Below are positions 1 through 9,440 of a DNA stretch of 64,000 nt, piece by piece. Within the stretch, counting starts at the first letter, position 1. Every line of letters starts with the position of its first letter. Source of the DNA: CAYJPA01 sp964371945 (GTDB lineage: Bacteria > Chloroflexota > Chloroflexia > Thermomicrobiales > UBA6265); NCBI GenBank assembly GCA_964371945.1, contig CAYJPA010000014.1, positions 15,764 to 79,763 of the forward strand, written 5' to 3'. Below the pieces are notes generated by a model. The model had not been told where the DNA came from and ran no database searches. It saw only the letters and a program-made list of their open reading frames with translations. Both the position numbers and the translations under genes were made by a program.

Positions 1-1231
1 ACGGCGGCGTGATCTCGAGCGCGTTGCCCCACATGCCGGCGTAATAGACGATCAATCCGAGCTCGAATGCGCGGTAAACAATCTTGGCCGCCGCGGACGC
101 ATTCGGTTCCTTCGATGTGCGATCGGTAACCAGTTCAATGCCGGAGATCATGCCGAGTCCGCGGATATCGCCCACAATCTCATACTTCGAGAGCGCCTGC
201 TGGAGGCACTGATTGAGATAGGCTCCGTTCTCCGCGGAGCGCTCAACCAGTCCTTCGGATTCGATCTCGTCGAGCACGGCCAACCCGGCCGCGCAGCAAG
301 TAGCATTGCCCGAAGCGGTGAAAACGGCGAGTCCCGAGCCGACATCCATGATCTCTTTGCGAGCGACGATCGCGCTCAACGGCAGCCCACCGCCGAGCGA
401 CTTGCCGAGTAGAACCACATCGGCCGCAACCTCTCCGTGCTCGTAGCCGAACATCCGCCCAGTGCGCCCGAGTCCGATTTTGATCTCGTCCATCACGAAA
501 AAGATGCCGTGACGATCGCAGAGCAACCGCAACTTGGGTAGGAAATCGGGCGGCGGTACGACGTCGCCGCCGTCGGCCTGGACGGCCTCGGCGAAGACCG
601 CGGCGATGTCCCGCGGTGGATAGATCGTTTTGAAGAGATAGTTCTCGAGGAAGTCGAGACATTGATCGGTGACATTGCCGGTTCCGTCACCAAAGGGATT
701 GCGATACGGATTAGGGAAAGGCACCTTGATCACATTTGAACCGCCGATGATCTCGTTGAGCGATGGGTGCGCTGACAGCGTCATGGTCGAGTCGTGCGTG
801 CCGTGCCAGCTCCCGACGAACGAAACAAATCGCCTGCGGCCGGTCGCCTTGAGGATCAAACGGGACGCGGCCTCTGCAGCGTCGGAGCCGGAGAGTCCGA
901 ACCAGACCTTCTTCTCGAAATCGCCAGGGACGAGCGACACCAGCTTTTCGGCCAGATCGGTGGCCGGCATATTCGCGCCAGAGAGCAGCCCGCCGAAGGT
1001 CGTGCGATCAATCTGCCGCTTAATGGCATTGCGGACGCGCTCGTTGCTGTACCCCAGTCCCGCCAGCGCCCATCCTGAGCCAAAGTCGAGATACCGGCGG
1101 CCATCGACATCGAAGAGCCGCACACCCTCGCCATGTTCGATCGCGAATGGGAAATAGCGAATCTTGATGGCGTCGGCCACGAAACGAGCATCTCGTTCTA
1201 GAACCGATTGCGCGGTCATCGTCGCGAGCAC
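1..1231 (-). CDS. Class III aminotransferase (PLP-dependent), 3' end cut by window edge
   Basis: About 410 residues are visible, read on the minus strand from a GTG at 1231 preceded by GGAGGT seven bases upstream; an ATG at 1219 is in frame but badly spaced. The protein matches the 4-aminobutyrate/ornithine-type fold-I aminotransferases. It has the substrate-proximal GSGWALAGLGYSN segment, the cofactor loop LSGSDAAEA, the FVMDEIKIGLGRTG strand whose Asp binds the pyridine nitrogen, and LLGKSLGGGLP with the Schiff-base Lys. It lies 13 bases after livM on the same strand, so it is probably the last gene of the transporter operon and may transaminate the imported substrate. The amino donor cannot be fixed from sequence. 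The family is secure; the stop codon is outside the window. Confidence 0.9.
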   Translation of the reverse strand, partial: MLATMTAQSVLERDARFVADAIKIRYFPFAIEHGEGVRLFDVDGRRYLDFGSGWALAGLGYSNERVRNAIKRQIDRTTFGGLLSGANMPATDLAEKLVSLVPGDFEKKVWFGLSGSDAAEAASRLILKATGRRRFVSFVGSWHGTHDSTMTLSAHPSLNEIIGGSNVIKVPFPNPYRNPFGDGTGNVTDQCLDFLENYLFKTIYPPRDIAAVFAEAVQADGGDVVPPPDFLPKLRLLCDRHGIFFVMDEIKIGLGRTGRMFGYEHGEVAADVVLLGKSLGGGLPLSAIVARKEIMDVGSGLAVFTASGNATCCAAGLAVLDEIESEGLVERSAENGAYLNQCLQQALSKYEIVGDIRGLGMISGIELVTDRTSKEPNASAAAKIVYRAFELGLIVYYAGMWGNALEITPP

Positions 1232-1244
1232 GGTCTACCTCCGT

Positions 1245-2372
1245 TCATTCCGTTTGCGGCATCGAGCTGTTCGCGGTTTTCTTGGACCCCACACGGTCGC
1301 TGTCATCGATGCGTGCCGGCTTCACCCTGGGCCAGGCGATCTCTCGTCCGCCGGTGAGCCCGGAGGGGCGCACGATCAGTATCAGAATAATACCGACGGC
1401 GATGATGATCTCGGTGAAGCCGACGAGCTGGAACGGCACGGCCGATTCAACCCACGTTCCCTTCGAGCGCTGGATATTCACCCAGTTCTCGACCTGGCGA
1501 AGTCCTTCTTGGGACATCGCGACGGCGATCGCCCCGAGTACCGCGCCGCTGACACTGCCCGAGCCGCCAATGATCAACATCGCCACGATCAGGAAGGTCT
1601 CCTTGATATAGAAATTGTGCGGTGAGAAGTTCTGGATGAAATGCGCCCAAAGCGCCCCCGCGACGGCGGTCAAAAAGATGCTGAAGGTCCAGGCACACCA
1701 TCTCATCAGCGCGGTGTTCACGCCGAGCGTTTCGGCGGCATCCTCATCCTCGCGGCTCGCCCGGAGCTTCAATCCGAGCGGCGACTCCTTGAATAGATAC
1801 GCGACAAGCACACCAAGCGACGCCCAGATTAGCGCGTCCCACAGATCGGTGTACTTCGGAATGCCGATGACCGTGGTCGCGCCCTTGGTGAGCTGCGTCC
1901 ATTGCAGCGCAACCCGATTGATCACGATCAGAAAGGCGAAGGTCGCGATGGTGAATGATGCCCCGCGCAGCCTGACGAACGCGACGCCGATGATCGCCCC
2001 GACCACGGTCGCGATCGCGCCCGCGGCCAAAATTGACGGTATGAAATCCCAATGCTGTTTGTAGAGCCACCAGTTGCGCGGCATGTCCGGCAGTGCGACT
2101 CGCTTTTGCCGCTGTGTCAGCGAGAACCAAATCGACGAGTAGGCGCCGATCGTCACGAACGCGTACTGTCCAAAACTGCCGAGCCCGGAATTGCCCTGAA
2201 ACGACTGCAGCGCGACTGCAAGCAGCAGATTGATGAACATCACGGTCACAACGCGGTCGAAAACGACATTGCCGCGCAGTTCGCTGATAAGGGCAACCGC
2301 AATCATGATTGCGATCAGAAGCACGGGCGTGGAAATCTGGCGGATGCGCATCACTCCCCGAGCGGCGGTCAT
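1245..2372 (-). CDS. livM: Branched-chain amino-acid-type ABC transporter permease LivM
   Basis: This is a 375-residue inner-membrane permease of the LivM (BPD_transp_2) family. It has about ten hydrophobic segments and the family-typical GNSGLGSFGQYAFVTIGAY stretch near residues 59-77. The EAA-like cytoplasmic loop follows as ASREDEDAAETLGVN, the contact site for LivF/LivG. The start ATG lies 2 bases past the livH stop, consistent with coupled translation; a second ATG seven codons on is possible. The charged C-terminal tail after the last membrane segment is cytosolic. With LivH it forms the pore of an importer for branched-chain or related amino acids, amides or urea; the real substrate is unknown. 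Confidence 0.93.
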   Translation of the reverse strand: MTAARGVMRIRQISTPVLLIAIMIAVALISELRGNVVFDRVVTVMFINLLLAVALQSFQGNSGLGSFGQYAFVTIGAYSSIWFSLTQRQKRVALPDMPRNWWLYKQHWDFIPSILAAGAIATVVGAIIGVAFVRLRGASFTIATFAFLIVINRVALQWTQLTKGATTVIGIPKYTDLWDALIWASLGVLVAYLFKESPLGLKLRASREDEDAAETLGVNTALMRWCAWTFSIFLTAVAGALWAHFIQNFSPHNFYIKETFLIVAMLIIGGSGSVSGAVLGAIAVAMSQEGLRQVENWVNIQRSKGTWVESAVPFQLVGFTEIIIAVGIILILIVRPSGLTGGREIAWPRVKPARIDDSDRVGSKKTANSSMPQTE

Positions 2373-2374
2373 CG

Positions 2375-3274
2375 CTATCTCGCCTCTCGCGAATAGGCGG
2401 GCTTGATCAATCCGTCAGGGCGGAAAAGGAGCACCACGATCACGATCCCGAAGAGCACAGCGTCGCGATAGTTGTTGACGCTCTGGGGCAGCCAGGTCTG
2501 CAGTCCCATCGTCAGGAACCCGAGGACATAGCCTCCCAAAACCGCGCCCTTGAGCGACGACATGCCTCCGACGACTGATGCGATAAAGGCGATCAATACG
2601 GGCTGCAAGCCAACTGTTGGATAAGTTTGACCTGTTCGGCCGATCCAGAAGATCGCGACGATTCCGGCCATGAAGCCGCTGACCGCAAACGCGGCGGCAA
2701 TCACCATATTGGCTTTGACCCCAACCAGGCGGGTCATCGTGAAATCGTCGGCTGCCGCCCGGAGCGCGAGTCCGATGATCGTCCGGCGCAGGAACATCGT
2801 CAGCACAGCCAGCGCCAAAATGCTCACCGTCAGGGCAATCAAGTCCGCCTGCTTGATCCGCAGATCGCCGATCGTGAAGTTCCTGATGAAGATGTCCGGC
2901 AAGTTTGGAGCGCGCGGGCGCGGAGAGACCGTCAAGAGCGCGATGTTCTGCAGCAAATTGCTGACCGCGAATGACGTGATCAACATGGTCGTGGGCGAGG
3001 TGTTGCGTACGGGCCGAAAGGCAACGCGCTCCATCAACACTCCGGCGACCAATGCCGCGATGATGCTCAGAACCGCGCATATGATCCACGGCAACGGGGT
3101 ATCGCCGAAGAGCAGCAGACCGTAGCCCCCAACCATCACCAGCTCGCCGTAGGCAAAATTCACGAGCCGGAGAATGCCGTAAACGATCACGAGGCCGAGC
3201 GCCATCAGCGCATAGAGACCTCCGAGCGACAACGACGAGATGCCATATTGGAGCAGCTCATTGACATCCGGCAT
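2375..3274 (-). CDS. livH: Branched-chain amino-acid-type ABC transporter permease LivH
   Basis: This is a LivH-family membrane permease of 299 residues when started at MPDVNELLQYG (ATG 3274). The reading frame is open for another 25 codons to 3349, but that extension lies inside livF, and LivH homologues begin just before the first membrane helix. Diagnostic segments are LGGLYALMALGLVIVYGILRL followed by VNFAYGELVMVGGY near the N terminus, and AAADDFTMTRLVGVKANM as the ATPase-contact loop. Start and livF stop are one base apart. It pairs with LivM to form the translocation path. Confidence 0.93.
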   Translation of the reverse strand: MPDVNELLQYGISSLSLGGLYALMALGLVIVYGILRLVNFAYGELVMVGGYGLLLFGDTPLPWIICAVLSIIAALVAGVLMERVAFRPVRNTSPTTMLITSFAVSNLLQNIALLTVSPRPRAPNLPDIFIRNFTIGDLRIKQADLIALTVSILALAVLTMFLRRTIIGLALRAAADDFTMTRLVGVKANMVIAAAFAVSGFMAGIVAIFWIGRTGQTYPTVGLQPVLIAFIASVVGGMSSLKGAVLGGYVLGFLTMGLQTWLPQSVNNYRDAVLFGIVIVVLLFRPDGLIKPAYSREAR

Positions 3275-3275
3275 C

Positions 3276-4025
3276 TCAAACGGCCCCCGCCGGAACATCT
3301 GCTGCCTTCCGTCCACCGGATCCGAAATAGGCCCGCTCGAGATCGGCATGCTGCCGGATTTCCGACGGCGCTCCCGCGAACTCGACTCTGCCGGTGCTGA
3401 GCAGATAGGCTCGATCGACGATCTCTAGCGTCATGCGGACGTTCTGCTCGACCAGCAAGATCGTCATCCCGAGATCACGCAACTGAACAATCAGTTTGAA
3501 GATTTCGACCACCAGTTTTGGGGCGAGCCCGAGCGAGGGTTCATCCATCAGCAGCAACCGAGGGCGGGACATGAGAGCACGCGCGACCGCGAGCATTTGC
3601 TGCTGCCCGCCGGAGAGCTTGCCAGCCGGTTGCTGTCGTCGTTCCTCAAGAATCGGAAAGAAGGCACACCAGCGAACGAGATCTTGATCGATCTGATCCC
3701 GGTCCCGAACTGAAGCAGCACCTAGCCGCAGATTCTCTTCCACGGTCAGTGATGGGAAGATCCGGCGACCCTCCATCACCGGCGCGACGCCTCGGCGCAA
3801 GATCGTTTCCGATGGTTGCCCGGCAAGCGATTGCCCGTCGTACACGATCGTCCCCGAAAGCGAGCGGACAACGCCCATGATGCTCAGCATCGTCGTGCTC
3901 TTGCCCGCGCCGTTCACGCCGATTAGACCGACGATCTCGCCCTGGTTCACCTCGAGCGAAATGCCGCGGAGCGCTTTGATCGCGCCGTAGCTCACATGCA
4001 GATCGCTAACCGAGAGCAGGCTCAT
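3276..4025 (-). CDS. livF: ABC transporter ATP-binding protein LivF
   Basis: This 249-residue ATPase has all nucleotide-binding motifs: Walker A GVNGAGKST (about 37-45), Q-loop, ABC signature LSGGQQQMLAVARAL (about 138-152), Walker B LLLMDEPSLGLAP and the H-loop region LLVEQN. The LivF subfamily, rather than LivG, is indicated by its short length and the SLGLAP extension after Walker B. It overlaps the end of livG by 20 bases, a typical arrangement for coupled synthesis of the heterodimeric ATPase pair. Confidence 0.94.
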   Translation of the reverse strand: MSLLSVSDLHVSYGAIKALRGISLEVNQGEIVGLIGVNGAGKSTTMLSIMGVVRSLSGTIVYDGQSLAGQPSETILRRGVAPVMEGRRIFPSLTVEENLRLGAASVRDRDQIDQDLVRWCAFFPILEERRQQPAGKLSGGQQQMLAVARALMSRPRLLLMDEPSLGLAPKLVVEIFKLIVQLRDLGMTILLVEQNVRMTLEIVDRAYLLSTGRVEFAGAPSEIRQHADLERAYFGSGGRKAADVPAGAV

Positions 4026-4776
4026 GGCCGACCTCCGCTCCCAGATAGGCTTCGATCACGGCCGGATCCCTTCTGACCTCTTCGGGCCTACCTTCGGCGA
4101 TCGTGCGGCCGTAGTTCAGAACATGAATCCGATCGCACAGACTCATAATCAACCGCATGTCATGGTCGACGATCAAAATGCCGCACCCAACTTCGCTCCG
4201 AATTCGCTCCATGGTCGGCAGAAGCACCTCGACCTCAGCGTCATTCAATCCCGCTCCTGGTTCATCCAACAGCAGAAAGAATGGGTTCGTGGCCAGCGCC
4301 CTGGCAATCTCGACCCTCCGCTCTTCGCCCTGTGGAAGGATTTTTGCAGGCACATCCGCGAGATGAGCGATGCCCATCTGGTCAATCGCCGCTTGCACGC
4401 GCCGATTCGCCTCACGCCGCGAAACGCCTTTGGCGCTGATCGCCGCGACTTCGATGTTCTCTCGTACTGAAAAGTCTTTGAAGAGTTTGACCACCTGGAA
4501 CGTACGTGCCAACCCAGCTCGCGCACGGCGATGAGCTGTCCAGTTGGAGACATCCGTATCGTCGACGATCACCCGTCCGCTCGTGATCTTGAGCAGACCG
4601 GTCATGAGGTTGATGGTCGTCGTTTTGCCTGATCCGTTAGGGCCAATAAGCCCGAGGATCTCGCCCTGATCGAGCGCAAAAGAAATACCGTCGACAGCCC
4701 TCAGCCCGACGAAGTCTTTCGTCAGAGCGTCAGCGACCAACCGGTGCTCGGTTGCTGTCGGGACCGCGACCGTCAT
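4006..4776 (-). CDS. livG: ABC transporter ATP-binding protein LivG
   Basis: This 256-residue ATPase has Walker A GPNGSGKTT (about 44-52), Walker B FFLLLDEPGAGLND and the H-loop HDMRLIMSLCDRIHVLNYG characteristic of LivG. The C-terminal YLG motif (VIEAYLGAEV) is the usual LivG ending. The ABC signature reads LPQGEERRVEIARAL, where most LivG proteins have LSYGQQRRLEIARAL, so the Ser of the canonical LSGGQ is replaced. The gene starts 91 bases after the binding-protein stop, behind a stem-loop. The assignment is firm; the altered signature is a deviation worth checking. Confidence 0.93.
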   Translation of the reverse strand: MTVAVPTATEHRLVADALTKDFVGLRAVDGISFALDQGEILGLIGPNGSGKTTTINLMTGLLKITSGRVIVDDTDVSNWTAHRRARAGLARTFQVVKLFKDFSVRENIEVAAISAKGVSRREANRRVQAAIDQMGIAHLADVPAKILPQGEERRVEIARALATNPFFLLLDEPGAGLNDAEVEVLLPTMERIRSEVGCGILIVDHDMRLIMSLCDRIHVLNYGRTIAEGRPEEVRRDPAVIEAYLGAEVGHEPALG

Positions 4777-4825
4777 TCAGCAAGGTACCTTGGGGGAAGT
4801 GAAAATGCCTAAGACAAACTTGAAT

Positions 4826-4851
4826 GCGGCCGGCACATCCGTGCCGGCCGC
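4826..4851 (-). terminator. Intercistronic stem-loop between binding protein and livG
   Basis: An 11-bp perfect stem (4826-4836 with 4841-4851) closes a four-base loop. It begins 17 bases after the stop of the binding-protein gene and is followed on the transcribed strand by a weak T-rich stretch (ATTCAAGTTTGTC). The weak U-tract suggests partial termination or 3'-end protection rather than a full stop. This is a common way for ABC operons to make more binding protein than membrane subunits. Confidence 0.65.
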
Positions 4852-4867
4852 GAAACCTGACGACCTA

Positions 4868-6064
4868 TTACTCGGGTGTTACCGCGGGGATCCACTCCGG
4901 CTTCAATCGTTGCACATAGGTTGGCTTGCCCTCTTTCACCTCGATAATGAAGGCTTCTTTGTCAGGGAAGTGACCGCCGGCAGCGTCGTTCCAGGTCAAG
5001 TCGCCGCTCAGGAGATTGAAGGTTGTGCCTTCAAGCGCTTTCGCGAGCGCGGCCCCTTCCGTCGTGCCCGCCTTGGTTATGCCCTGGGCAAGGATTTGAA
5101 TCGTGTCCCAACCCATCGCGCAGAACGCCACTTCTGGCGCCTTGCTGTATTCGGCCGTGAAATCGGTGATGAAGGTTTCCATCGCCGGTCCAGCCTCTGC
5201 GCCAATGAAACTGTGGGTCGAGATGTAGATGTCCTTGCCGAGCTCTGTGCCGAGCGCCTTGTAGAAATCGGCGGTGTCCATCGAGTCGCCTCCCATGATC
5301 GGGAGCGTGACTCCAGCTGAGCGGACATCCCGAATGATGGCCGAGTAATCGGGCATCTGCGACGAGATGAATACCACGGCGGGTTGCTCGGTTAGGTTGA
5401 GCAGGTTCTGCGCTTGCGCGCTCGCCTGCATGTCGTTGATCTGGTAGGTGTCTTCACTGACAATCGTGCCGCCGAGGTGGGTGAAGGTTTCAACGAAGTA
5501 CTCACCCAACGATTTGGTGTACTCCGTGCCCTGGTCGACGATCGTCGCCGCGGTCGTCCAGCCCTTGACCGTGTAGGCGTACTGCGCGGCAGCCGCACCC
5601 ATGGTTTGATTCCACATCGACACGGTGAACTGCTTATCGCCTAAGGCTTCCGAACCGTAAAGGGGCGATGATGCGCAGAACGATAGGCCGACCAGGCCGG
5701 CTTCCTGCGCTGCGATGCCGGCCGGCGCGCCGTAGTCATAGTCGCAAGGAGTGACCATCACTTCAGCTCCCTGACTGATGACGTCTCTGGCAGCATTGCC
5801 CAATGTGGCTGGATCGGTTCTGCCGTCGAGCTCGATGAGCTGAAGTTGCCGGCCGAGAACGCCGCCGGCCTCATTGATTTTCTTAACCGCCAGTTTGGCG
5901 CCTTCGAGCGGTGGAACATCGTAGGCCGCCATCCAACCGGTGAGGTTCACAGCCGCCCCGATAATGATCGGGTCTTCCTGGGCCTTCGCGGTGCCGGACA
6001 ATCCGGCAAACGAGACCGCCAACATGAGCGAAGCCAGAGCGATTCTGATGAGTTTGAAACGCAT
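4868..6064 (-). CDS. ABC transporter substrate-binding protein, LivJ/K type
   Basis: This exported receptor of 398 residues starts at ATG 6064, directly after a strong AGGAGGAGG-like ribosome site; the frame stays open 50 codons further upstream but lacks coding character. The N terminus MRFKLIRIALASLMLAVSFA ends in a Sec cleavage site near AKA-QED. The mature part is a type I periplasmic-binding fold (Peripla_BP_6): GAAVNLTGWMAAYDVPPLEG, the KKINEAGGVLGRQLQLIELD strand-helix, and VMVTPCDYDYGA. No lipobox Cys is present, so the protein is probably held in the envelope by other means. It is the first gene of the livJ-G-F-H-M-aminotransferase operon. Confidence 0.92.
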   Translation of the reverse strand: MRFKLIRIALASLMLAVSFAGLSGTAKAQEDPIIIGAAVNLTGWMAAYDVPPLEGAKLAVKKINEAGGVLGRQLQLIELDGRTDPATLGNAARDVISQGAEVMVTPCDYDYGAPAGIAAQEAGLVGLSFCASSPLYGSEALGDKQFTVSMWNQTMGAAAAQYAYTVKGWTTAATIVDQGTEYTKSLGEYFVETFTHLGGTIVSEDTYQINDMQASAQAQNLLNLTEQPAVVFISSQMPDYSAIIRDVRSAGVTLPIMGGDSMDTADFYKALGTELGKDIYISTHSFIGAEAGPAMETFITDFTAEYSKAPEVAFCAMGWDTIQILAQGITKAGTTEGAALAKALEGTTFNLLSGDLTWNDAAGGHFPDKEAFIIEVKEGKPTYVQRLKPEWIPAVTPE

Positions 6065-6233
6065 GGTTCCTCCTCCTGATTGAACCGAAACTGCCGATCC
6101 GCTAACGCGTCCGTGAAAGAACTTCACGAACGTGACTTCAATCAGGAATTCTCTCCCGCGCCGAATACGCATCCGCGTTCGCTGGTCGCCGTCGAAAAAT
6201 CCGTTCGAAGTCACCTTGTCCTAGGTCCCGACT

Positions 6234-6239
6234 AGTATA
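6234..6239 (-). promoter_or_regulatory. Possible -10 box for the liv operon
   Basis: TATACT on the minus strand lies 170 bases before the binding-protein start, in the divergent interval. No convincing -35 hexamer sits at 16-18 bases (TTGCAC is 23 bases away), so this is only a candidate. Confidence 0.25.
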
Positions 6240-6262
6240 GTTGAGGTTCCTGGAGTTCGCGC

Positions 6263-6937
6263 GTGCAATCTGCACAAACTCCGTTCGATCAAGCCGAAGT
6301 TCGGATGGGAGCTTTTTTGAAGTCGAGGTCACTGCGAGGACACGGACACTTGTGGCTCGTTCCAATCCTGCTCGGTCCTTCTGCTCTATTCGCGGTGTCT
6401 GTTCCGAATGGACTCGCATCCGACGCCGAGATAGTGCCGCCTGAGCAATGCGTCGTGCAGCCGCTGAGTGAATCCGATCTGCTTAGGTTCGCGGCATCTC
6501 CTGCCGCAAACACGACGGTGCCGAACGTGGGGCCTGACGGGGAGGAGGCCGACCAAGCGACCGTGGAGGCCATCTCCGCAACGATCCGGCGGAGCATCGC
6601 ATGCGCCAACGCCAACGATCCGATGCGCGCATTCGCCCTTTTCACGCCGAGATACCTTCACGAACGCTTCAGCGGCGAGGGTCAGGATGATCTCGGACAC
6701 TTGATTGCCGCACTGAGCCGGGACCCCGCCGTCGCGACATCGGAGGACCAACTCGCCCTCGTGTCAGTTGCGGACGCACGCGTATTGCCCGACACCCGGG
6801 TCGCCGCAGTTGTCACAACTGGGAACACAGACATCTTGTTCGTCGACGAGGTCATCCTCGTTTGGCAGGACGATCGATGGTTGATCGATCAGGTCGTGCT
6901 GGGAAGCGCGACCGGCATTGGTACCCCCGTTCCATAG
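6263..6937 (+). CDS. Secreted NTF2-like hypothetical protein
   Basis: This is a 224-residue protein starting at GTG 6263, eight bases after TGGAG; an ATG at 6305 would also keep the export signal. Residues about 28-52 are a hydrophobic signal segment ending near GLASDAE. The mature part begins PEQCVVQPLSESDLLRF, then has ATVEAISATIRRSIACANAN followed by a beta-rich C terminus ending in VWQDDRWLIDQVVLG. This pattern, a helix pair preceding a curved sheet, is that of small secreted SnoaL/NTF2-like proteins, often numerous in Thermomicrobia-like genomes. No catalytic motif is visible, and function is unknown. It stands alone, divergent from the liv operon. Confidence 0.7.
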   Translation: MQSAQTPFDQAEVRMGAFLKSRSLRGHGHLWLVPILLGPSALFAVSVPNGLASDAEIVPPEQCVVQPLSESDLLRFAASPAANTTVPNVGPDGEEADQATVEAISATIRRSIACANANDPMRAFALFTPRYLHERFSGEGQDDLGHLIAALSRDPAVATSEDQLALVSVADARVLPDTRVAAVVTTGNTDILFVDEVILVWQDDRWLIDQVVLGSATGIGTPVP

Positions 6938-7028
6938 CGCTCTATGCAGCCGCGACAGAAGCAATTACGATATCGTTTGACCACGCCGAAGCGTAGGGTC
7001 CGTCGAAAAACAGAGGGAGCACACACCA

Positions 7029-9440
7029 ATGGCCAGCAAGGCGCCACGCGCCTCCGAGGAGCCTGCCATTAGCCAGGAGGAGCTTAGGATTCTCCTGGAG
7101 ATCGAACAACGGGTTCTTTGGCTTTCCACGCTCATGATCCATCACGCGAACAACGTTCGCCCAAATCCTGAAAAGACCAAGGTGGGCGGTCATCAAGCAT
7201 CCTCGGCGTCCGTCGCGTCGATCATCACGGCGCTTTACTTTCATTTTCTTCGCGCCGGGGATCGCGTTTCGATCAAGCCGCACGCCTCACCGGTCTATCA
7301 CGCCGCACAGTTCCTACTCGGCCGGCTCGACGGAAAATACCTGACGACGCTACGCGAGTTTGGCGGTCTCCAGGCCTATCCGAGTCGCACCAAGGATCCT
7401 GACCCGGTCGATTTTTCAACCGGGTCGGTCGGACTGGGCGCTGTCGCGCCCGTGTTCGCGGCGCTTGCGCACACGTACAACGAGCTGCACTTCGGGAAAG
7501 CAACTTCAAATCGCTTCATCTCTCTGATCGGTGACGCCGAGCTCGACGAGGGCAATGTCTGGGAAACGGTCGCCGAGGAAGCGATCCGCGGCCTCAACAA
7601 TGTCATCTGGATCATCGACCTCAACCGGCAGAGCCTTGACCGGGTCATCCCGGGCGTCAGGGCCGGTCGATTGAAGGCGCTCTTCGCCGGCGCGGGTTGG
7701 CAGGTTTTCGAGGCCAAGTATGGAACGATGCTCGAAACCGCGATGTCGGGCACAAACGGTCTTGCGCTACGCCAGCGCATCGACGATATGAACAACGAGG
7801 AATATCAAGTCCTCATCCGGATCAAGGACGGCGCCGAGCTCCGCCGCCGGCTGACAGACGTGGCCGATCCGGCATTTCGCCGCGCAATCCACGCGTCGGT
7901 GGCCGACGTGCCCGACGAGATCCTCAACGATTTGATTGCGAATCTTGGCGGTCACGATCTTCCTTGCCTGTTGGACGTGCTTAGCAAGGCGGACGCCGTG
8001 CAGGACGCGCCATGCGTCATCTTTGCCTACACGGTCAAGGGCCATGGTCTTCCGATGGCCGGCGATCCGCTGAATCACTCTCAACTGCTCACTCAGAGCC
8101 AGGTGGATGCGTTGCGCGAGGCGTGGGGCATCCCCGAGGCCGAGACGTGGTCGGGTTTCGATCCCGCTTCCGCCGCGGGTCGTTGGTGTGCCGATTCGGC
8201 CCAGCGGTTGACCGATGATATCCAGCCGGGCGAGCTTCTAGCCGCCAGTTCGGTGCCGAGCGATATCGGGATCAAACAGCCGCCCGTGACGTCTACCCAG
8301 GAAGCGCTGGGACGTACGCTCGGTCGTCTGGCGGATCTGCCCAACGTGCGAGATCGACTCGTGACAATGTCACCGGACGTCGCGACATCGACCCATCTAT
8401 CCGGATGGATCAACAAGGTCGGGGTCTTCGCTCAGGAGACCGCGCATGATTTCGAAGACAGCGCCGCTCGGATGCTGAGATGGAATCCGGCCCCGGCCGG
8501 GCACCACATCGAACTTGGTATTTCAGAGATGAACCTCTTCATGGCGCTCGGCCAATTCGGGCTGTCGTACGAGCTGACCGGCCAGCATCTAATTCCCATC
8601 GGAACCGTGTACGACCCGTTTGTTTGTCGCGGTCTCGATGCGTTGATCTACAGCCTGTATGTCGGGTCGAGGATGATCTTCGCCGGCACGCCGGCCGGCG
8701 TTTCGCTCAGTCCCGAAGGCGGGGCCCATCAAAGCACGGTGACCCCGTCGCTTGGCATCGAGCTTCCGGGCGTGGTCTTCTATGAGCCGGCGTTTGGCCG
8801 AGAGACCGAGTGGGTGCTGCTCGACGCGATTCAACGTTGCTGCGATCGCGAGCACGGTGTTTCGACCTACCTCCGCCTATCCACAAAGCCAGTGGACCAG
8901 ACCCTGATCGATGAGCCACTGGAACGATTCGGGGTCGATGGATTGCGGAGCCAGGTGCTGGCCGGTGGGTATCGGATCGTCGACCGGAAGCTCTCGGCGC
9001 CCGAACTGTCGACACGGGATGTCGTTCAGATCGCAGCCGGCGGGATCATGGTGGCAGAGGCAATCGCCGCGGCACAGCGGCTGCACGAGGAAGGCATCGC
9101 GGCGAATGTCATCAACGTGACCAGCTCGAACCGGCTCTACGATGCGCTACGGACTGCCAGGCGAAGACAGTTGAAAGATGCGGCGGCGAACCTCGATCTC
9201 GGTCATCTCGAAATGTTGATTCCGTCCGAGGAGCGCCGTGCTCCAATGGTGACGATTCAGGATGGCGCGTCGCATTCGCTGGCATTCCTGGGGTCGGCGT
9301 GGGGCGTTCCGGTGGTGCCGCTTGGCGTCGATGAATTTGGACAGTCCGGCTCGCGCCAGGATCTTTACCACACGACCGGCATCGATACCGATCAGATCGT
9401 CAATGCGGCAATGCTCGCACTGGAACTGGCTCAGAATTAA
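7029..9440 (+). CDS. AceE/transketolase-like thiamine-diphosphate enzyme
   Basis: This 803-residue enzyme is built as a transketolase-type three-domain chain: N-terminal PP domain with substrate/cofactor His (VGGHQASSASVASI) and the thiamine motif GDAELDEGN (168-176) closing with the N of DLNRQSLD (about 199), a Pyr domain with ETAHDFEDSA and the activating-Glu region GISEMNLFMALG, then a C-terminal transketolase domain. The order and the GDAELDEGN motif fit homodimeric pyruvate dehydrogenase E1 (AceE) better than true transketolase. At 803 residues it is shorter than the roughly 890 of E. coli AceE. No E2/E3 partner is adjacent, so it may act on another 2-oxo acid. The start ATG follows a GGGAGCACACACCA leader. 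Confidence 0.8.
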   Translation: MASKAPRASEEPAISQEELRILLEIEQRVLWLSTLMIHHANNVRPNPEKTKVGGHQASSASVASIITALYFHFLRAGDRVSIKPHASPVYHAAQFLLGRLDGKYLTTLREFGGLQAYPSRTKDPDPVDFSTGSVGLGAVAPVFAALAHTYNELHFGKATSNRFISLIGDAELDEGNVWETVAEEAIRGLNNVIWIIDLNRQSLDRVIPGVRAGRLKALFAGAGWQVFEAKYGTMLETAMSGTNGLALRQRIDDMNNEEYQVLIRIKDGAELRRRLTDVADPAFRRAIHASVADVPDEILNDLIANLGGHDLPCLLDVLSKADAVQDAPCVIFAYTVKGHGLPMAGDPLNHSQLLTQSQVDALREAWGIPEAETWSGFDPASAAGRWCADSAQRLTDDIQPGELLAASSVPSDIGIKQPPVTSTQEALGRTLGRLADLPNVRDRLVTMSPDVATSTHLSGWINKVGVFAQETAHDFEDSAARMLRWNPAPAGHHIELGISEMNLFMALGQFGLSYELTGQHLIPIGTVYDPFVCRGLDALIYSLYVGSRMIFAGTPAGVSLSPEGGAHQSTVTPSLGIELPGVVFYEPAFGRETEWVLLDAIQRCCDREHGVSTYLRLSTKPVDQTLIDEPLERFGVDGLRSQVLAGGYRIVDRKLSAPELSTRDVVQIAAGGIMVAEAIAAAQRLHEEGIAANVINVTSSNRLYDALRTARRRQLKDAAANLDLGHLEMLIPSEERRAPMVTIQDGASHSLAFLGSAWGVPVVPLGVDEFGQSGSRQDLYHTTGIDTDQIVNAAMLALELAQN

